Positions 43,797-53,685 of a DNA stretch of 64,000 nucleotides are shown piece by piece. The notes below the pieces were generated by a model that saw only the letters and a program-made list of their open reading frames with translations, was not told the origin of the DNA and made no database searches. The position numbers were made by a program, and so were the translations under genes. How positions within the stretch are numbered: position 1 is the stretch's first letter; each line of letters begins with the position of its first letter. The stretch spans positions 62,001-126,000 of the forward strand of contig NZ_JHYG01000007.1 in assembly GCF_000687875.1 (NCBI RefSeq). The letters are read 5' to 3'. Source of the stretch: Acidocella facilis ATCC 35904. Its GTDB lineage: Bacteria; Pseudomonadota; Alphaproteobacteria; Acetobacterales; Acetobacteraceae.

Positions 43797-44043
43797 TTTT
43801 CCCTCCCCTCTGAACTCGGCCGAATCTGCATTGCTTCGTGTGGCAACGATTTTTTGCGACGCAGCGCCACGCTTTTTTTGAAAAAACCTTTCTCCCGAGG
43901 GGGTTTAAGGCTGGTCTTTTCCGCAGGCCAAGGCTAGATATTTCGCATCCAGCCGGGCAAATTCAAAGAGTCCCTGGTTTGAACATAGAATCTTCGGTCG
44001 CGGACGTTCCGGCCAGACCGATCAACAGGAAAAGGCGCGTATA

Positions 44044-44313
44044 ATGTCAAAAGCGTTCATTGCCGAGGTCATTCAGGAAACCGCCGAGATCACCGGCGTT
44101 GCCGCGAACCGTACGGCTACCGTTCTGATCGAAGCGATCGTTAAGGAAATGAAGAAGAACGGCAAGTTCACCCTGCCGTCCTTCGGCACCTTCACCGTCC
44201 GCAAGACTAAGGCGCGCAAGGGCGTGAACCCGCGCACCGGCGAGGAGATCAAGGTGAAGGCCGGCAAGACCGTGCGCTTCAAGGCCTCCCCGACGCTGAA
44301 GAAGCTGGTCTGA
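44044..44313 (+). CDS. hup: HU family DNA-binding protein
   Basis: An 89-residue histone-like protein: N-terminal helices (FIAEVIQETAEITGVAANRTA), LPSFGTFTVRKTKARKGVNP and the DNA-binding arm NPRTGEEIKVKAGKTVRFKAS. It bends and compacts the nucleoid. A good terminator follows 23 bp downstream. Confidence 0.96.
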   Translation: MSKAFIAEVIQETAEITGVAANRTATVLIEAIVKEMKKNGKFTLPSFGTFTVRKTKARKGVNPRTGEEIKVKAGKTVRFKASPTLKKLV

Positions 44314-44336
44314 TCGCACCTGCATTTGCGATAAAG

Positions 44337-44363
44337 AAACCCGGACCTGGTCCGGGTTTTTTT
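44337..44363 (+). terminator. HU gene intrinsic terminator
   Basis: AAACCCGG and CCGGGTTT (inner ACCTGGT) form a GC-rich stem followed by a seven-T run. Confidence 0.9.
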
Positions 44364-44387
44364 ATGCGCTGCGCCGGGGGTATGAAG

Positions 44388-44699
44388 ATGCCGAAAACCT
44401 TGCATTATGCCTGGAACGATGTCGCACCTTATGGCGATGCGAAGGCGGATCGCCGGCTGATCCCCGGGGCGGGAGGCGATTTGAAACGCGTGGCGGTGAA
44501 AGCCGGCACCCATGCCGCGCGCCACGCCCATGATTTCGAGCAGTTCGTGCTGATTTCAGAAGGGCAGGGCTGGCTGGTTTGCGAATCGGGCGAGATCGCG
44601 CTTCGCCCCGGCGTGGTGATTCATTTCGAGGCGAATGCCTGGCACGAAGCCTGGTTTGCAACCGACACCATGCTTTACGAAGTGAATTTCAAAAGCTGA
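44388..44699 (+). CDS. cupin domain-containing protein
   Basis: A 103-residue single cupin barrel: motif 1 is HAARHAHDFEQFVLISEGQG (HxH plus E) and motif 2 PGVVIHFEANAWHEAWF. It may bind a metal; function not known. ATG 44388 has GGGGG about eight nucleotides upstream; ATGs at 44382 and 44364 are alternatives, the latter inside the HU terminator. Confidence 0.82.
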   Translation: MPKTLHYAWNDVAPYGDAKADRRLIPGAGGDLKRVAVKAGTHAARHAHDFEQFVLISEGQGWLVCESGEIALRPGVVIHFEANAWHEAWFATDTMLYEVNFKS

Positions 44700-44766
44700 C
44701 GCCACATAAAGCGTCCCATAACGGGACAGGTGCGAAGCCGTCCCGGTTGCGACCAGCGGCGTTTGA

Positions 44767-46740
44767 TCAGATATCCAGCTCTTCCACCTTGCCCGCGTTT
44801 TCCTGGATGAATTGAAAGCGCAGTTCCGGGCGCTTGCCCATCAAACTATCCACCAGCGTCGAGGTTTCCGCCCGCGCCTCAGGGGCCGCGACAATGCGCA
44901 GCAGCGTGCGTTTGGCCGGGTCCATCGTGGTTTCCTTCAGCACCGCGGGGGGCATTTCGCCAAGCCCTTTGAAGCGGCTGATTTCCACCTTGCTGCCGGG
45001 CTTGAAGTTTTTCATCAGCTTTTCGCGCGCGGCATCGTCCATCGCATAGATGCTCTTTGCCCCTTGCGTCAGGCGATAGAGCGGCGGCTGCGCCAGATAG
45101 ACATGGCCGTGGCGGATCAGCTCCGGCAGCTCGCGGTAGAAAAACGTCATCAGCAGCGAGGCGATATGCGCGCCGTCCACATCCGCGTCGGTCATGATGA
45201 TGATGCGCTCATAACGCAGATTGGCGCGGTTGAAAGCGGTCCCGGTGCCGCAGCCCAGCGCCTCGATCAGATCCTTCAGCTCCTGATTCTGCTTCAGCTT
45301 CTCCACCGAGGCGGAGGCGACATTCAGGATCTTGCCTTTCAGCGGCAGGATCGCCTGGGAGTTGCGATTGCGCGCCTGCTTGGCGGAGCCGCCGGCGGAA
45401 TCGCCCTCGACCAGAAAGATCTCGGTGCCCTCGGCGCTTTCCGTGGCGCAATCGGCCAGCTTGCCGGGCAGGCGCAGCCGCCTTGTGGCGGATTTGCGCG
45501 GCGTGTCCTTCAACTCCTTACGGCGGATGCGCTCTTCCGCGCGGTCCACCACATAGGCCAGGAGATTATCGGCATTGGCCGGGTCGCCGGCGAGATAATG
45601 GTCGAAGCGGTCGCGCAGCGAGGTCTCGGTCAGGCGCGTGGCTTCCTGGGTGGTCAGCTTCTCCTTGGTCTGGCCCTGGAATTGCGGATCGCGGATGAAG
45701 AGCGAGAGCTTGGCCCGCAAGCCCCCGAACACGTCCTCGGCGATGATCGCCGCACCGCGCTTATTGCCGCGCGTCTCCGCCCAGGCGCGCAGGCCTTTCA
45801 GCAGGGCGGCGCGCATCCCGGCCTCATGGGTGCCGCCCAGCGGGGTGGGGACGGTGTTGCAGTACGTGTCCACACTGCTCTCGCCCTGTTCCAGCCAGGC
45901 CAGGGCCCATTCCAGCTTGCCCTGCTCCTGGCCGCCGATCGGCGCGAATTTCGCCTCCCCGGCCCAGATCTCCGGGAGCACCAGGGGGGCGCTGCCCAGC
46001 TCGGCCGCCAGCGAATCGCGCAAACCGCCGGGGAAATGCAGCTCCGCCTCGGCCGGCACCTCCGAGTCGGATTTCAGCAGGCTGGGATCGCAGCTCCAGC
46101 GGATCTTCACCCCCCGGAACAGATAAGCTTTCGAGCGGCAGAGCTTGAACAGCCGGGCGGGGGAGAATCTCAGGCTCCCAAAAATCTCGGTATCCGGCAC
46201 GAAGCCGATGGTGGTGCCGCGCCGGTTCTGGGCCGCGCCCACTTCCTCCAGCCTGGTCTGCGGCACGCCCCGCACATAGCTCTGGCGGTACAGCTTGCGG
46301 TCCTTCGCCACCTCGGCGGTGAAGCTTGAGGAGAGCGCGTTCACCACCGAGGAGCCCACGCCGTGCAGCCCGCCTGAGGTGGCATAGGCCTTGCCAGAGA
46401 ATTTGCCACCCGAATGCAGCGTGGTGAAAATCACCTCCAGCGCGGATTTGGTCTTGAATTTCGGATGCGGATCGACCGGGATGCCCCGGCCATTATCGCG
46501 GACGGTGAGCTGGTTGCCCTCATCCAGCCGCATCTCGATGGTGCTGGCATGGCCGGCCACCGCCTCGTCCATGGAATTGTCGAGAATTTCGGCGGCCAGA
46601 TGGTGCAGGGCGTTCTCATCCGTGCCGCCAATATACATGCCAGGCCGCCGGCGGACGGGCTCCAGCCCCTCCAGCACCTCGATATCCTTCGCGCCATAGC
46701 TGTCCTTGGCGGGGATGGTCTCGAACAGGTCACTACTCAA
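44767..46740 (-). CDS. parE: DNA topoisomerase IV subunit B ParE
   Basis: A 657-residue type IIA topoisomerase ATPase subunit. The GHKL domain shows [23 protein letters not shown] and [14 protein letters not shown]; the TOPRIM domain has [15 protein letters not shown] and [14 protein letters not shown], ending in RFKGLGEMP. Absence of gyrB-type neighbours and the length favour ParE over GyrB. It decatenates daughter chromosomes with ParC. The start is TTG 46740 with GGAG nine nucleotides upstream; there is no nearby ATG. Confidence 0.94.
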   Translation of the reverse strand: MSSDLFETIPAKDSYGAKDIEVLEGLEPVRRRPGMYIGGTDENALHHLAAEILDNSMDEAVAGHASTIEMRLDEGNQLTVRDNGRGIPVDPHPKFKTKSALEVIFTTLHSGGKFSGKAYATSGGLHGVGSSVVNALSSSFTAEVAKDRKLYRQSYVRGVPQTRLEEVGAAQNRRGTTIGFVPDTEIFGSLRFSPARLFKLCRSKAYLFRGVKIRWSCDPSLLKSDSEVPAEAELHFPGGLRDSLAAELGSAPLVLPEIWAGEAKFAPIGGQEQGKLEWALAWLEQGESSVDTYCNTVPTPLGGTHEAGMRAALLKGLRAWAETRGNKRGAAIIAEDVFGGLRAKLSLFIRDPQFQGQTKEKLTTQEATRLTETSLRDRFDHYLAGDPANADNLLAYVVDRAEERIRRKELKDTPRKSATRRLRLPGKLADCATESAEGTEIFLVEGDSAGGSAKQARNRNSQAILPLKGKILNVASASVEKLKQNQELKDLIEALGCGTGTAFNRANLRYERIIIMTDADVDGAHIASLLMTFFYRELPELIRHGHVYLAQPPLYRLTQGAKSIYAMDDAAREKLMKNFKPGSKVEISRFKGLGEMPPAVLKETTMDPAKRTLLRIVAAPEARAETSTLVDSLMGKRPELRFQFIQENAGKVEELDI

Positions 46741-46812
46741 CGCGGCCGACTCCTACGCTGCACCGGGCGTCTTGGTTGCCATGGCCGGTGCCGCGCAGGC
46801 AAGAGGGGCCCC

Positions 46813-47985
46813 CTATTCGCCCACCCGGTGCAGATCGTAAGAGCGAATGCCGGGCTCCCCGGTAAAGCTGAACCAGTCGCCATGGTTCAGCGTGTTGCGG
46901 GTGTCGTAATAGCCCGAGCGCCAATGCTCCTTCATGGAGATGCGGCTGAACTCGTAATCCTTCGCATCCCCCTCATAGGCTTTCTGCTGGTAGATCAACT
47001 GCATGATGTTGATCTCGGGCAGCTGGCGCAGATCGGATTTCATCTGCTTCTGCTCGCTGGTCAGCTCATTATCCGGCACCTTGCCCAGCGCGTCGCGCAA
47101 AGCCTGTTTCAGCCGGTGGGTCTGCAGGAAATGGTCGGTGGTGGTGCGGGTGCGCGAGGAGTACTGAATGTCCTTCTGCCGGGCCAGAACCTCCGGCATG
47201 TCGCGCGGCACCTCGCCGCGGGCGGAGAACAGATCCACCTGGAAGGCCAGCAGGTTCTGCGAGCCGATATTATCCAGCAGATGCTGCAGCGGGGTGTTGG
47301 AGACCAGCCCGCCATCCCAGTAATGGTGCCGCCCGATCCGGACCATCGGCAGCCCCGGCGGCAGCGCGCCGGAGGCCATGATGTGCTCGGGCTCCAGATC
47401 GCGCTCGGCATTGTCGAAATAGACGAAATTCGCCGTCTCGACATTCACCGCCCCCACCGCGAGGCGGATCTGGCCTTCATTGATCAGCTTGAAATCCGCG
47501 AGCTTTTCCAGCGTGCGGTGCAGGGGCGCGGTATCGTACAGTGCGGTGGCGAAGCGCGCCCCGCGCGGGGCGAAGAAGCCCGAGGCCGGCACCGGGCGGA
47601 AGAAGCCAGGCTGGCCGAAAAACATGCCATGCATGGCCGAGAGCCCATTGCGCAGCTTGCGGGCATTATCGCCCTCGAACCAGGTGGTGTAGGGGTCCCG
47701 GGCGGTGATATCCATCCAGAATTTTTCCAGCTTCTCCAGCCGGTGCTCGGGCTTGTTGCCGGCGATGATGGCGGAGTTCACGGCGCCGATGGACACCCCC
47801 GCCACCCAGTCCGGCTCCAGCCCGGCCTCATGCAGCGCCTGATAGACGCCCGCCTGATACGCCCCCAGCGCGCCGCCACCTTGCAGCACCAGCCCGACCA
47901 CATCGCAACCCTTCGGCCGGGCGACCGGCGCGATCGGGTCCAGCGGGCGGCGATGCGGGCGTTTGGGATCGGAGAGCATGTCCAT
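46813..47985 (-). CDS. patatin-like phospholipase with DUF3734-like C-terminus
   Basis: A 390-residue patatin-fold acyl hydrolase: [13 protein letters not shown] (oxyanion), VAGVSIGAVNS with nucleophile Ser65, and HHYWDGGLVSN with the dyad Asp. The C-terminal third (SEQKQMKSDLRQLPEINIMQLIY, GYYDTRNTLNH) is the extension of the alphaproteobacterial group linked to polyhydroxybutyrate or lipid metabolism. It is a second, unrelated copy of the fold in this window, the first being at 12.8 kb. No secretion signal. Confidence 0.92.
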   Translation of the reverse strand: MDMLSDPKRPHRRPLDPIAPVARPKGCDVVGLVLQGGGALGAYQAGVYQALHEAGLEPDWVAGVSIGAVNSAIIAGNKPEHRLEKLEKFWMDITARDPYTTWFEGDNARKLRNGLSAMHGMFFGQPGFFRPVPASGFFAPRGARFATALYDTAPLHRTLEKLADFKLINEGQIRLAVGAVNVETANFVYFDNAERDLEPEHIMASGALPPGLPMVRIGRHHYWDGGLVSNTPLQHLLDNIGSQNLLAFQVDLFSARGEVPRDMPEVLARQKDIQYSSRTRTTTDHFLQTHRLKQALRDALGKVPDNELTSEQKQMKSDLRQLPEINIMQLIYQQKAYEGDAKDYEFSRISMKEHWRSGYYDTRNTLNHGDWFSFTGEPGIRSYDLHRVGE

Positions 47986-48113
47986 GGGCGGTCAATCCTT
48001 CTCGGCTGACGAATGGTCTCGAATATTTAAGGCAACGCTTATATTGGCAAGAAAATCATGCCATCCCAGGGCGATCTGTCAAACCGGCCATGCGAGAAGG
48101 ATCAATGACATGA

Positions 48114-48139
48114 CGGCCGCCCTGGCGCCAGGGCGGCCG
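48114..48139. repeat. perfect 26-bp palindrome
   Basis: CGGCCGCCCTGGC and its complement adjoin without loop bases, 20 bp beyond the dienelactone hydrolase stop. It could be the stem of a factor-independent or Rho-independent 3' end, although no T tract follows on either strand. Confidence 0.55.
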
Positions 48140-48159
48140 CTTCTACGACGCAGGAGATC

Positions 48160-48819
48160 TCAGCGCAGATGTTCGGCGAAAAACGCCAGAGCCCGCAGCT
48201 CCGCCAGCTCCCAATCCTTGCGGCTATAGCTGGCCCGGGCCTCGCAGCCAAAGCCGTGCTGCGCGCCTTCATAGACGAACACATCCGCCCCCGGCTGCGC
48301 CGCCTTGATCGCCTGCACGTCGTTCATCGGAATGCCGTGATCCTCGGTGCCGAAATGCATCTGCACCGGGCAATTGGGCTTGGCGTCCTTGTTGGCGGCA
48401 ATGGCGCCGCCATACCAGCAGCTGGCGGCCTTGAAGCCCTTGGTCCGCGTCGCCGCGTCCCAGGCCAGGCTGCCGCCCCAGCAATAGCCGATGATGCCCA
48501 CAGGTTCGCCCTCGCCGAAGGCGGCGGCGGTCGCCTGCAAATCCAGCAGCGCCTGTTCGGGGGTTACTTGCTGCATCAGCGCCCGCCCCTCGGCGATGCC
48601 CTCCTGGTCATAGCCCAGCTCGATCCCGGGGGTGACGCGGTCGAACATCGCCGGTGCCAGCACCCGGTAGCCGAACCCGGCCAGGCGCTCGGCGACATTG
48701 CGGATATGCTGGTTGACGCCGAAAATCTCCTGCACGACGACAAGCCCGCGCTTGGCGTTGACGTTGCCGGCTTCATAGGCATGGAATTTATGGCCGTCGG
48801 CGGCGGTGAGGGTCATCAT
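48160..48819 (-). CDS. dienelactone hydrolase family protein
   Basis: A 219-residue alpha/beta hydrolase with the DLH pattern: nucleophile Cys113 in GYCWGG, Asp in FGTEDHGIP and His in AQHGFGC. DLH enzymes hydrolyse dienelactone in chlorocatechol breakdown; many relatives have other ester substrates. It lies 45 bp downstream of rppH on the same strand. ATG 48819 and the next codon are both Met. Confidence 0.92.
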   Translation of the reverse strand: MMTLTAADGHKFHAYEAGNVNAKRGLVVVQEIFGVNQHIRNVAERLAGFGYRVLAPAMFDRVTPGIELGYDQEGIAEGRALMQQVTPEQALLDLQATAAAFGEGEPVGIIGYCWGGSLAWDAATRTKGFKAASCWYGGAIAANKDAKPNCPVQMHFGTEDHGIPMNDVQAIKAAQPGADVFVYEGAQHGFGCEARASYSRKDWELAELRALAFFAEHLR

Positions 48820-48864
48820 CGGCGGGTGATCCTTGTTCTGGCTGGCGGTGGTCTGGCGGGCGGT

Positions 48865-49338
48865 TCAGCCGGCGAGGGATGCGAAATCCCGCGCCAGCGT
48901 CTCATAGATGTCGCGCTTGAAGGCCACCGCAAGGGCCGGCAGCTCGGATAGTTTCACCCAGCGCCAATCCTCGAATTCCGGATGGGCATCGGCGGTGAGG
49001 TCGATATCCTCGTCGCGCCCGGTGAAACGCAGCGCGAACCATTTCTGCCGCTGGCCGCGATATTTGCCCTTCCAGGCAACCCCGATCAGCGCCGGCGGCA
49101 GGTCATAGACCAGCCAGTCCGGATGCTCGGCGATGATCTCCGCCTTATCGGTGCCGATCTCTTCCTTCATCTCGCGCAGCACCGCCGCGCGCGGATCCTC
49201 CCCCTCATCGACGCCGCCTTGCGGCAGCTGCCAGGCATCGGGGTAGTTCTTGCGCTTGCCGACGAAAACGCGCCCGTCTTGCGCGAATAGCACAACGCCG
49301 ACATTGAGCCGATAGGGCAGGGAGGATTTCTCGGTCAT
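48865..49338 (-). CDS. rppH: RNA pyrophosphohydrolase RppH
   Basis: A 157-residue Nudix protein with a full box, GGVDEGEDPRAAVLREMKEEIG, and RppH-specific RLNVGVVLF, KRKNYPDAWQLPQGG and RGQRQKWFALRF. It removes pyrophosphate from mRNA 5' ends, triggering decay. It is transcribed away from element D. Confidence 0.94.
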   Translation of the reverse strand: MTEKSSLPYRLNVGVVLFAQDGRVFVGKRKNYPDAWQLPQGGVDEGEDPRAAVLREMKEEIGTDKAEIIAEHPDWLVYDLPPALIGVAWKGKYRGQRQKWFALRFTGRDEDIDLTADAHPEFEDWRWVKLSELPALAVAFKRDIYETLARDFASLAG

Positions 49339-49362
49339 CGCGGCGTCTCACCTAAAATTTGC

Positions 49363-49543
49363 AAAAGTTTTTGGGGTGTGGCCCTTTTTTCAAAAAGGGC
49401 CACAGAACGTCTGGGGTGGTGGCAACTTGGTTGCTTCCGCCCCGGCGTTTTCGCCGCATTTTTGAGCCGCGCTGGGCGGGCCGATTCAGAGACAGCAGCA
49501 AGGCTGCTTGCTCATCGGCGCGCCAGCGGCCCCAAAAAACTTT
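49363..49543. repeat. inverted-repeat element, copy D
   Basis: The left end AAAAGTTTTTGGGG (49363-49376) and right end CCCCAAAAAACTTT (49530-49543) face each other. The left half holds a perfect 12-bp GTGGCCCTTTTT hairpin (49378-49403). The right half contains a longer insert with a GATTCAGA...CATCGG module also present in copy C. The right end stops one base from the ctpA stop codon. Confidence 0.8.
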
Positions 49544-49544
49544 G

Positions 49545-50918
49545 TCAGTTTGCCGCCGTCGTCGTCGAGGCGGGCTTCATGTCGGCAATCAGCTTCAGCG
49601 CCATCTGCAGCTGGAAGTCGGTCGCCGGCTTGGTCGGGTCGAATTTCGGCCAGTTGGCGGGCGGCTTGCTGGGGATGCTGGCGGCCACCGGCGGCAGCGG
49701 CAGCGGCGGCGGCAGTGACGCGGCCTTCTGCTGGGTCGGGTTGGTGAAGGCGTGCAGCAGGTCGGTCTCACGCAGCTGCGCGAAGCTGTCCTCCGGCGTG
49801 GCGCTGTCCGCCACCGTTACGTTCGGGGTCACGCCGTAATCCTGGATCGACTTGCCCGACGGGGTGAAATACAGCGCCGTGGTCAGACGCAGCGCACCCT
49901 CATTGTCGATCGGGATGATCGTTTGCACCGAGCCCTTGCCGAAGGTCTTGGTGCCCAGCACCAGCGCCCGGCGGTTCTGCTGCAGGGCGGCGGTGACAAT
50001 TTCGGCCGCCGAGGCGGTGCCGGAATTGGTCAGCACCACGATCGGCGCGCCATTGGTGATGTCATTGCCCTGGGCGTACCAGGCTTGGTCGTCCTCCGAA
50101 TGGCGGCCATGGGTGGAGACGATCTCGCCGCTGGTGACGAAATCATCGGACACCGCCACCGCCTGGTCGAGCAGCCCGCCGGGATTGTCGCGCAGATCCA
50201 GGATATAGCCATGGATCGGCCCATGCGCCTGCTTGTTCAGGCTCTTCACCGCGGCGCGGATATGCGCATCGGCATTCTCATCGAAACTATCGAGGCGGAT
50301 ATAGCCGACCGGCCCGGCGGTGCTGGTGAGCAGCTTGCTCTTCACATCGTCGATCTTGATGATCTCGCGGGTGAGGGTGACATGCACCGGCGTGTTCACG
50401 CCGTTGCGCTTCAAGGTGAGGGTGATCTGCGTGCCCGGCGCGCCGCGCATCTTGGAGACGGCATCATCCAGCGACAGCCCTTCGGTGGCGTGGCCGTCGA
50501 TCTCCACGATGATGTCACCCGGCTTGATCCCAGCCTTCTGGCCAGGCGTGCCGTCGATCGGGGTGATCACCTTCAGCAGCCCGCTGGCCTCGGTCACTTC
50601 CAGCCCCAGCCCGCCGAACTGGCCGGAGGTCTGCACCTGCATGTCCGAATATTGCTGCGCATTCATGTAGCTGGAATGCGGGTCCAGCCCGGAGAGCATG
50701 CCGTTGGCGGCATTGTAGATCAGCTTGTCGGTCGGCGGGTCGATCACGTAGTTCTGCTTGATCTGCGACAATATGTCACCAAAAAGCGAGAGCTGCTGAT
50801 AGGTGCTGTCGCTCGGGGCGTTGTCGCCGAAGGCGCGGGAGAGGGGCTGTGTCAGCGATCCGGCGGCCAGACCGACCACGAAAACCCCGCCGAGCATCAA
50901 ACCACCGCGCAAACGCAT
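49545..50918 (-). CDS. S41-family C-terminal processing peptidase CtpA
   Basis: A 457-residue exported protease: membrane-anchored or cleaved N-terminus (LMLGGVFVVGLAAGSL), an N-terminal helical part, a PDZ domain (about 90-175; GGLGLEV, DIIVEIDGHATEGLSLDDAVSKMRG), and the S41 core with DLRDNPGGLLDQAV, nucleophile Ser in NSGTASAAEIVTAAL and Lys in TFGKGSVQ. The C-terminus is proline-rich. It processes or degrades periplasmic proteins; with the adjacent EnvC-like gene it suggests cell-wall remodelling. Confidence 0.93.
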   Translation of the reverse strand: MRLRGGLMLGGVFVVGLAAGSLTQPLSRAFGDNAPSDSTYQQLSLFGDILSQIKQNYVIDPPTDKLIYNAANGMLSGLDPHSSYMNAQQYSDMQVQTSGQFGGLGLEVTEASGLLKVITPIDGTPGQKAGIKPGDIIVEIDGHATEGLSLDDAVSKMRGAPGTQITLTLKRNGVNTPVHVTLTREIIKIDDVKSKLLTSTAGPVGYIRLDSFDENADAHIRAAVKSLNKQAHGPIHGYILDLRDNPGGLLDQAVAVSDDFVTSGEIVSTHGRHSEDDQAWYAQGNDITNGAPIVVLTNSGTASAAEIVTAALQQNRRALVLGTKTFGKGSVQTIIPIDNEGALRLTTALYFTPSGKSIQDYGVTPNVTVADSATPEDSFAQLRETDLLHAFTNPTQQKAASLPPPLPLPPVAASIPSKPPANWPKFDPTKPATDFQLQMALKLIADMKPASTTTAAN

Positions 50919-50981
50919 ATATTTATCCCTTCAAACGCCGGGCGTATCGCCCTGGCCCTATTAGATAGCATCCCGCCCGGA

Positions 50982-52169
50982 TTATCCAGAGTGGCCGGAA
51001 GCCAGCCAGGACGTCGGGTCCACCGGCTCACCACCCCGGCGCAGCTCCACATAGAGGCGCGGCTGGCGGGTGGGATCGGCGGCGCTGAAGGGCTGCATGC
51101 TGCCCAGCGGCTGGCCATGGGCGATGCGCTGGCCCTGCGAGACGTCGAGATGGCTCATCCCCGCCAGCACGGCGGAGAGGCTGGTGCCGCAATCCACGAT
51201 CACCACCTGGCCATAGCCCGAGAGCGGGCCGCCATAGAGAATGGTGCCGTTGCACGGGCTGGTGACGCGTGCCCCCGGGGCGGCGGCGTAGGAAATGCCG
51301 GTGGCCGGGCCGGCCACGGTGGCGGCGCCATAGGGCTGGATGATATGCCCCGCCACCGGCGCGCCCGCCCCGCCGCTGGGCAGGTTTACAGGAGTCGCCG
51401 GGGCTGGGGTTTTCGGCACCAGATTGGCGATGGCCTGGTCCAGATCCGTCAGCTCATGCTTGGCCTTGGCGGCGGCGGCGGCCTCGGCCACCTTCTGGTC
51501 CGCCGCATCCTGCTCATCCTGCCTGGCCTGGTCGATATCCATGGAGAGCTTTGCCTCCGCCGCCTGCTGCGCGGCCACGGCGGCATCCAGCGCCTCGCGC
51601 GCGGCTTGCGCCTGGGTAATGGCGCTGGTCAGGGTCGCGGTCTCGGTTTTCACCGCCCGCGCCTGGTCGGAGACCTCCTGCGCCACCCCTTGCAGAATGG
51701 CGATGCCGCGGACGCTGTCCACCGGCGATTGCGGGGCGGCGAGCAGCGTGGTGGCGGGCGCGGCGGAGAGGCGCTGCATCACCGGCAGCAGCGCCTTCAG
51801 CGCCGCCTGCGCCTGGTCCAGCCGGGCGGCGGCGGCATTCTGGGCGGCGGTGAGCATGGCGAGCTGGTTGGCATCCTTGGAGGTCTGGTCCTCCAGCCCG
51901 CGCAAGGCGGCGGCGGCCTGCACCTGCTGCTGCGCCAGCGCCGCGGCTTTCTGTTCCACCGCCTTCTGGTGCGCCGCCGCCGCCGCTTCCGCCGCTTGAT
52001 GCGCCTTGATCGCGGCGGCGGCGGCAGCGCGCTCTTTCTTCAGCTTGGCGGCGTCGGCGCTGTCCTGGTGGTGCGGAGCCAGATGGCGCTCCTTCGCCAA
52101 GGCCGGGGCCGCGCAGCCCAGCCAGAGCGTGGCCAGCCCCGCATTTTGCAGGAGACGCTTAACCCTCAC
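50982..52169 (-). CDS. murein hydrolase activator EnvC-like protein (degenerate LytM)
   Basis: A 395-residue exported protein: signal peptide (LATLWLGCAAPALA), a long alanine-rich coiled coil (about 35-250), a proline-rich linker and a LytM/M23-like domain (about 285-390; GTILYGGPLSGYGQVVIVDCG, RLYVELRRGGEPVDPTSWL). The zinc-binding HxH/H-x3-D residues of active peptidases are not present, as in EnvC, which activates amidases AmiA/B during septum splitting. GTG 52169 follows the gpmI stop by 1 bp; ctpA is next. Confidence 0.85.
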   Translation of the reverse strand: MRVKRLLQNAGLATLWLGCAAPALAKERHLAPHHQDSADAAKLKKERAAAAAAIKAHQAAEAAAAAHQKAVEQKAAALAQQQVQAAAALRGLEDQTSKDANQLAMLTAAQNAAAARLDQAQAALKALLPVMQRLSAAPATTLLAAPQSPVDSVRGIAILQGVAQEVSDQARAVKTETATLTSAITQAQAAREALDAAVAAQQAAEAKLSMDIDQARQDEQDAADQKVAEAAAAAKAKHELTDLDQAIANLVPKTPAPATPVNLPSGGAGAPVAGHIIQPYGAATVAGPATGISYAAAPGARVTSPCNGTILYGGPLSGYGQVVIVDCGTSLSAVLAGMSHLDVSQGQRIAHGQPLGSMQPFSAADPTRQPRLYVELRRGGEPVDPTSWLASGHSG

Positions 52170-52170
52170 C

Positions 52171-53685
52171 TCAGCCGAACAGCGGCTTGCCGGTCATCGC
52201 GGGCGGCTGCGCCACGCCCATCAGCTTCAGCAGGGTCGGCGCGATATCGGCCAGAATGCCGTCATGCAGCTTGATCCCCGCCGGCCCGCCAGCGATCAGC
52301 ACCGGCACCGGATTGGTGGTGTGCGCGGTATGCGGCCCGCCGGTCTCCGGGTCGCGCATCATCTCGCAATTGCCGTGATCGGCGGTGACGAGAATCGCCC
52401 CGCCCTGCGCCTGCACCGCCGCCCAGATCTTACCCAAGCCCGCATCAACCGTCTCCACCGCCTTGATCGCGGCGGGCAGCGAGCCGGTATGGCCGACCAT
52501 GTCCGGATTGGCGAAATTCAGGATGATCATGTCGAACGTCCCGGTCTTGATCGCCGCCACCGCCTTCTCGGTCAGCTCCGGCGCGGACATTTCCGGCTGC
52601 AGATCATAGGTGGCGACCTTCGGCGAAGGCACCATGATCCGCTCTTCGCCAGGGAAGGGCGTCTCCATCCCGCCATTGAAGAAATAGGTCACGTGCGGAT
52701 ATTTCTCCGTCTCGGCCATGCGCAGCTGCTTCAGCCCGGCCTTGGAGACGATTCCGCCCAGCAGATCATCCATGCGCTGCGGCGCGAAGATGGTTTGCAT
52801 GAACGGCGCCAGCGCGTCCGAATAGGCGGTCATGCCCACCGCCCCCACCAGCTTGGGCTGGCGCGGCTGGAAGCCGTCGAAGGACGGGTCGAGCAACGCG
52901 GTGAGGATCTCGCGCACCCGGTCCGCCCGGTAATTGGCGCAGATCACCCCATCCCCATCCTTGATCCCGCCATAATCGCCGATCACGGCGGGCTTGATGA
53001 ACTCATCGGTGATCTTAGCCTCGTAGCTGGCCTGGATCGCCGCCTCGGCGCTGGGGAAATGCGCGCCCTTGGCATCCACCAGCAGCTCATAAGCCTGTTG
53101 CACGCGCTCCCAGCGTTTGTCGCGGTCCATGGCGTAATAGCGCCCGACCAGCGTGCCCAGCTTGGCACTCTCGCCCAGCCCGGCCAGGAATTTTTCCATA
53201 TAGCCGAGCCCGGCCTGGGGTGGGGTGTCGCGCCCATCCATCCAGCCATGGGCGATGACGGGAATGCCCGCCTCGTGCAAAATCTTCGCCAGCGCCACCG
53301 CATGGTCCTGGTGCGAATGCACCCCGCCCGGCGAGACCAGCCCCAGCAGATGCGCGGTGCCCCCACTCTTCTTCAGCGCCGCGATGAAGCCCTGCACCGT
53401 CTCGTTCCTGGCCAGCGCGCCATCCTCGATGGCGGCATCGACGCGCGGCAGATCCTGCATCACCGTCCGCCCGGCGCCGATATTCAGATGCCCGACCTCG
53501 GAATTGCCCATCTGCCCGCTCGGCAGCCCGACCACCCGGCCCGAAGTGGTGAGAAAGGCGCGCGGGCAGGTCTCCCAGAGCGCATCGAAATGCGGCGTAT
53601 TCGCCTGCGCGACGGCATTGTCCTGCGGCGACTCGTTCCAGCCGAAGCCATCGAGGATCACCAGCATCACGGGTTTCTTGGCCAT
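52171..53685 (-). CDS. gpmI: 2,3-bisphosphoglycerate-independent phosphoglycerate mutase
   Basis: A 504-residue metal-dependent mutase that interconverts 3- and 2-phosphoglycerate. It begins VMLVILDGFGWN with the first metal Asp; the catalytic Ser is in LPSGQMGNSEVGHLNIG; ADHGNCEMM and MVGHTGSLPAA carry more metal ligands. ATG 53685 is preferred because AAGGA precedes it by 6-7 nt; an in-frame ATG at 53700 would add five residues. Confidence 0.95.
   Translation of the reverse strand: MAKKPVMLVILDGFGWNESPQDNAVAQANTPHFDALWETCPRAFLTTSGRVVGLPSGQMGNSEVGHLNIGAGRTVMQDLPRVDAAIEDGALARNETVQGFIAALKKSGGTAHLLGLVSPGGVHSHQDHAVALAKILHEAGIPVIAHGWMDGRDTPPQAGLGYMEKFLAGLGESAKLGTLVGRYYAMDRDKRWERVQQAYELLVDAKGAHFPSAEAAIQASYEAKITDEFIKPAVIGDYGGIKDGDGVICANYRADRVREILTALLDPSFDGFQPRQPKLVGAVGMTAYSDALAPFMQTIFAPQRMDDLLGGIVSKAGLKQLRMAETEKYPHVTYFFNGGMETPFPGEERIMVPSPKVATYDLQPEMSAPELTEKAVAAIKTGTFDMIILNFANPDMVGHTGSLPAAIKAVETVDAGLGKIWAAVQAQGGAILVTADHGNCEMMRDPETGGPHTAHTTNPVPVLIAGGPAGIKLHDGILADIAPTLLKLMGVAQPPAMTGKPLFG

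Noticed and set aside
43625-43870. Minus-strand frame across both tRNA genes
   Set aside because: It lies opposite structured tRNAs, a common spurious call.
49752-52274. An 840-codon plus-strand open frame antisense to ctpA and the envC-like gene
   Set aside because: Arg/Gly/His-rich translation without domains, opposite to clearly homologous genes; a composition artefact.
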